From positions 122,126 to 186,125 of the forward strand of contig NZ_QJVD01000008.1 in NCBI RefSeq assembly GCF_003219815.1: DNA of 64,000 nt, read 5' to 3'. This stretch comes from Arthrobacter livingstonensis (GTDB taxonomy: Bacteria; Actinomycetota; Actinomycetes; Actinomycetales; Micrococcaceae). Positions 63,948 to 64,000 of the stretch are shown here, piece after piece (the first letter of the stretch is position 1; each line of letters begins with the position of its first letter). The translations under genes were made by a program, and so were the position numbers. Below the pieces are notes generated by a model, which searched no databases, was not told where the DNA came from, and saw nothing but the letters and a program-made list of their open reading frames with translations.

Positions 63948-64000
63948 TCAGATCCCGGAGTCGCCCAGTGCGGAGAGCACGTCTGCATTCAATCGCGAGA
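63948..64000 (-). CDS. Possible 3' end of a gene running in from the right
   Basis: The minus frame from the window edge reads RLNADVLSALGDSGI then TGA at 63950-63948. It looks coding and lies 54 bases before the molybdopterin oxidoreductase start on the same strand. Too short to identify. Confidence 0.3.
   Translation of the reverse strand, partial: SRLNADVLSALGDSGI

Overview
The window is high-GC DNA from an actinobacterium. The gene content and the very tight GTGA/ATGA gene overlaps suggest an Arthrobacter-like member of the Micrococcaceae: glycogen-to-trehalose treXYZ, a PcaL-type pca operon, many IclR, LysR and PucR regulators, and MHS-family transporters. The species assignment is inference; no rRNA or complete tRNA is present. 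The content is that of a soil heterotroph: catabolic operons, each beside its own regulator and often its own transporter, separated by stretches of decaying genes.

Region by region. (1) 1-5112: the 3' part of an aldehyde dehydrogenase, a compact HtaA-domain / ferredoxin-NADP reductase / flavodoxin operon, and a Phd-like/RelE-like toxin-antitoxin pair, ending at an orphan tRNA 3' end that looks like an attachment-site copy. By the geometry of tRNA integration, the mobile DNA would lie to the left of it. (2) 5113-15869: debris with a GntR remnant, then an amidase, a carbamoylase/ureidopropionase-type hydrolase and an MHS transporter that has a short overlapping leader ORF. A LysR and a PucR regulator follow, then mmsA and a class III omega-aminotransferase. 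Together these look like breakdown of a carbamoylated or amidated beta-amino acid through a semialdehyde to acetyl- or propionyl-CoA. (3) 15870-22626: ISL3-type transposase remnant, small ORFs, a YeiH-type exporter with a divergent LysR, a thioesterase, VOC proteins and several C-terminal gene stumps. (4) 22627-26348: metallophosphoesterase, Stealth-type phosphotransferase, and a fused DGK/DUF1206 relic. (5) 26624-33043: treX-treY-treZ. (6) 33104-45930: a shikimate-to-beta-ketoadipate island: shikimate dehydrogenase, QsuB-type dehydroshikimate dehydratase, pcaHGBLFIJ and a terminal IclR gene, with a second IclR gene and an MHS transporter on the other side. This covers shikimate -> dehydroshikimate -> protocatechuate -> beta-ketoadipate -> succinyl-CoA + acetyl-CoA. 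(7) 46043-53449: FMO + SDR, a TetR relic, an IclR gene, and an operon of alcohol dehydrogenase, GMC oxidoreductase with its small subunit, and a PEBP-like protein. (8) 53974-64000: epimerase and aldo-keto reductase, a decayed FMN reductase/TetX-like fusion, a frameshifted DUF1990 gene, a VOC protein, ArfB, a UvrA-like ABC protein and a frameshifted membrane molybdopterin oxidoreductase.

The best candidates for something undescribed are the HtaA-reductase-flavodoxin operon with a promoter placed for leaderless translation, the 18-codon leader ORF overlapping the transporter start at 9966, and a 37-residue Trp-rich micro-ORF at 17203. All three are hypotheses from sequence inspection alone.
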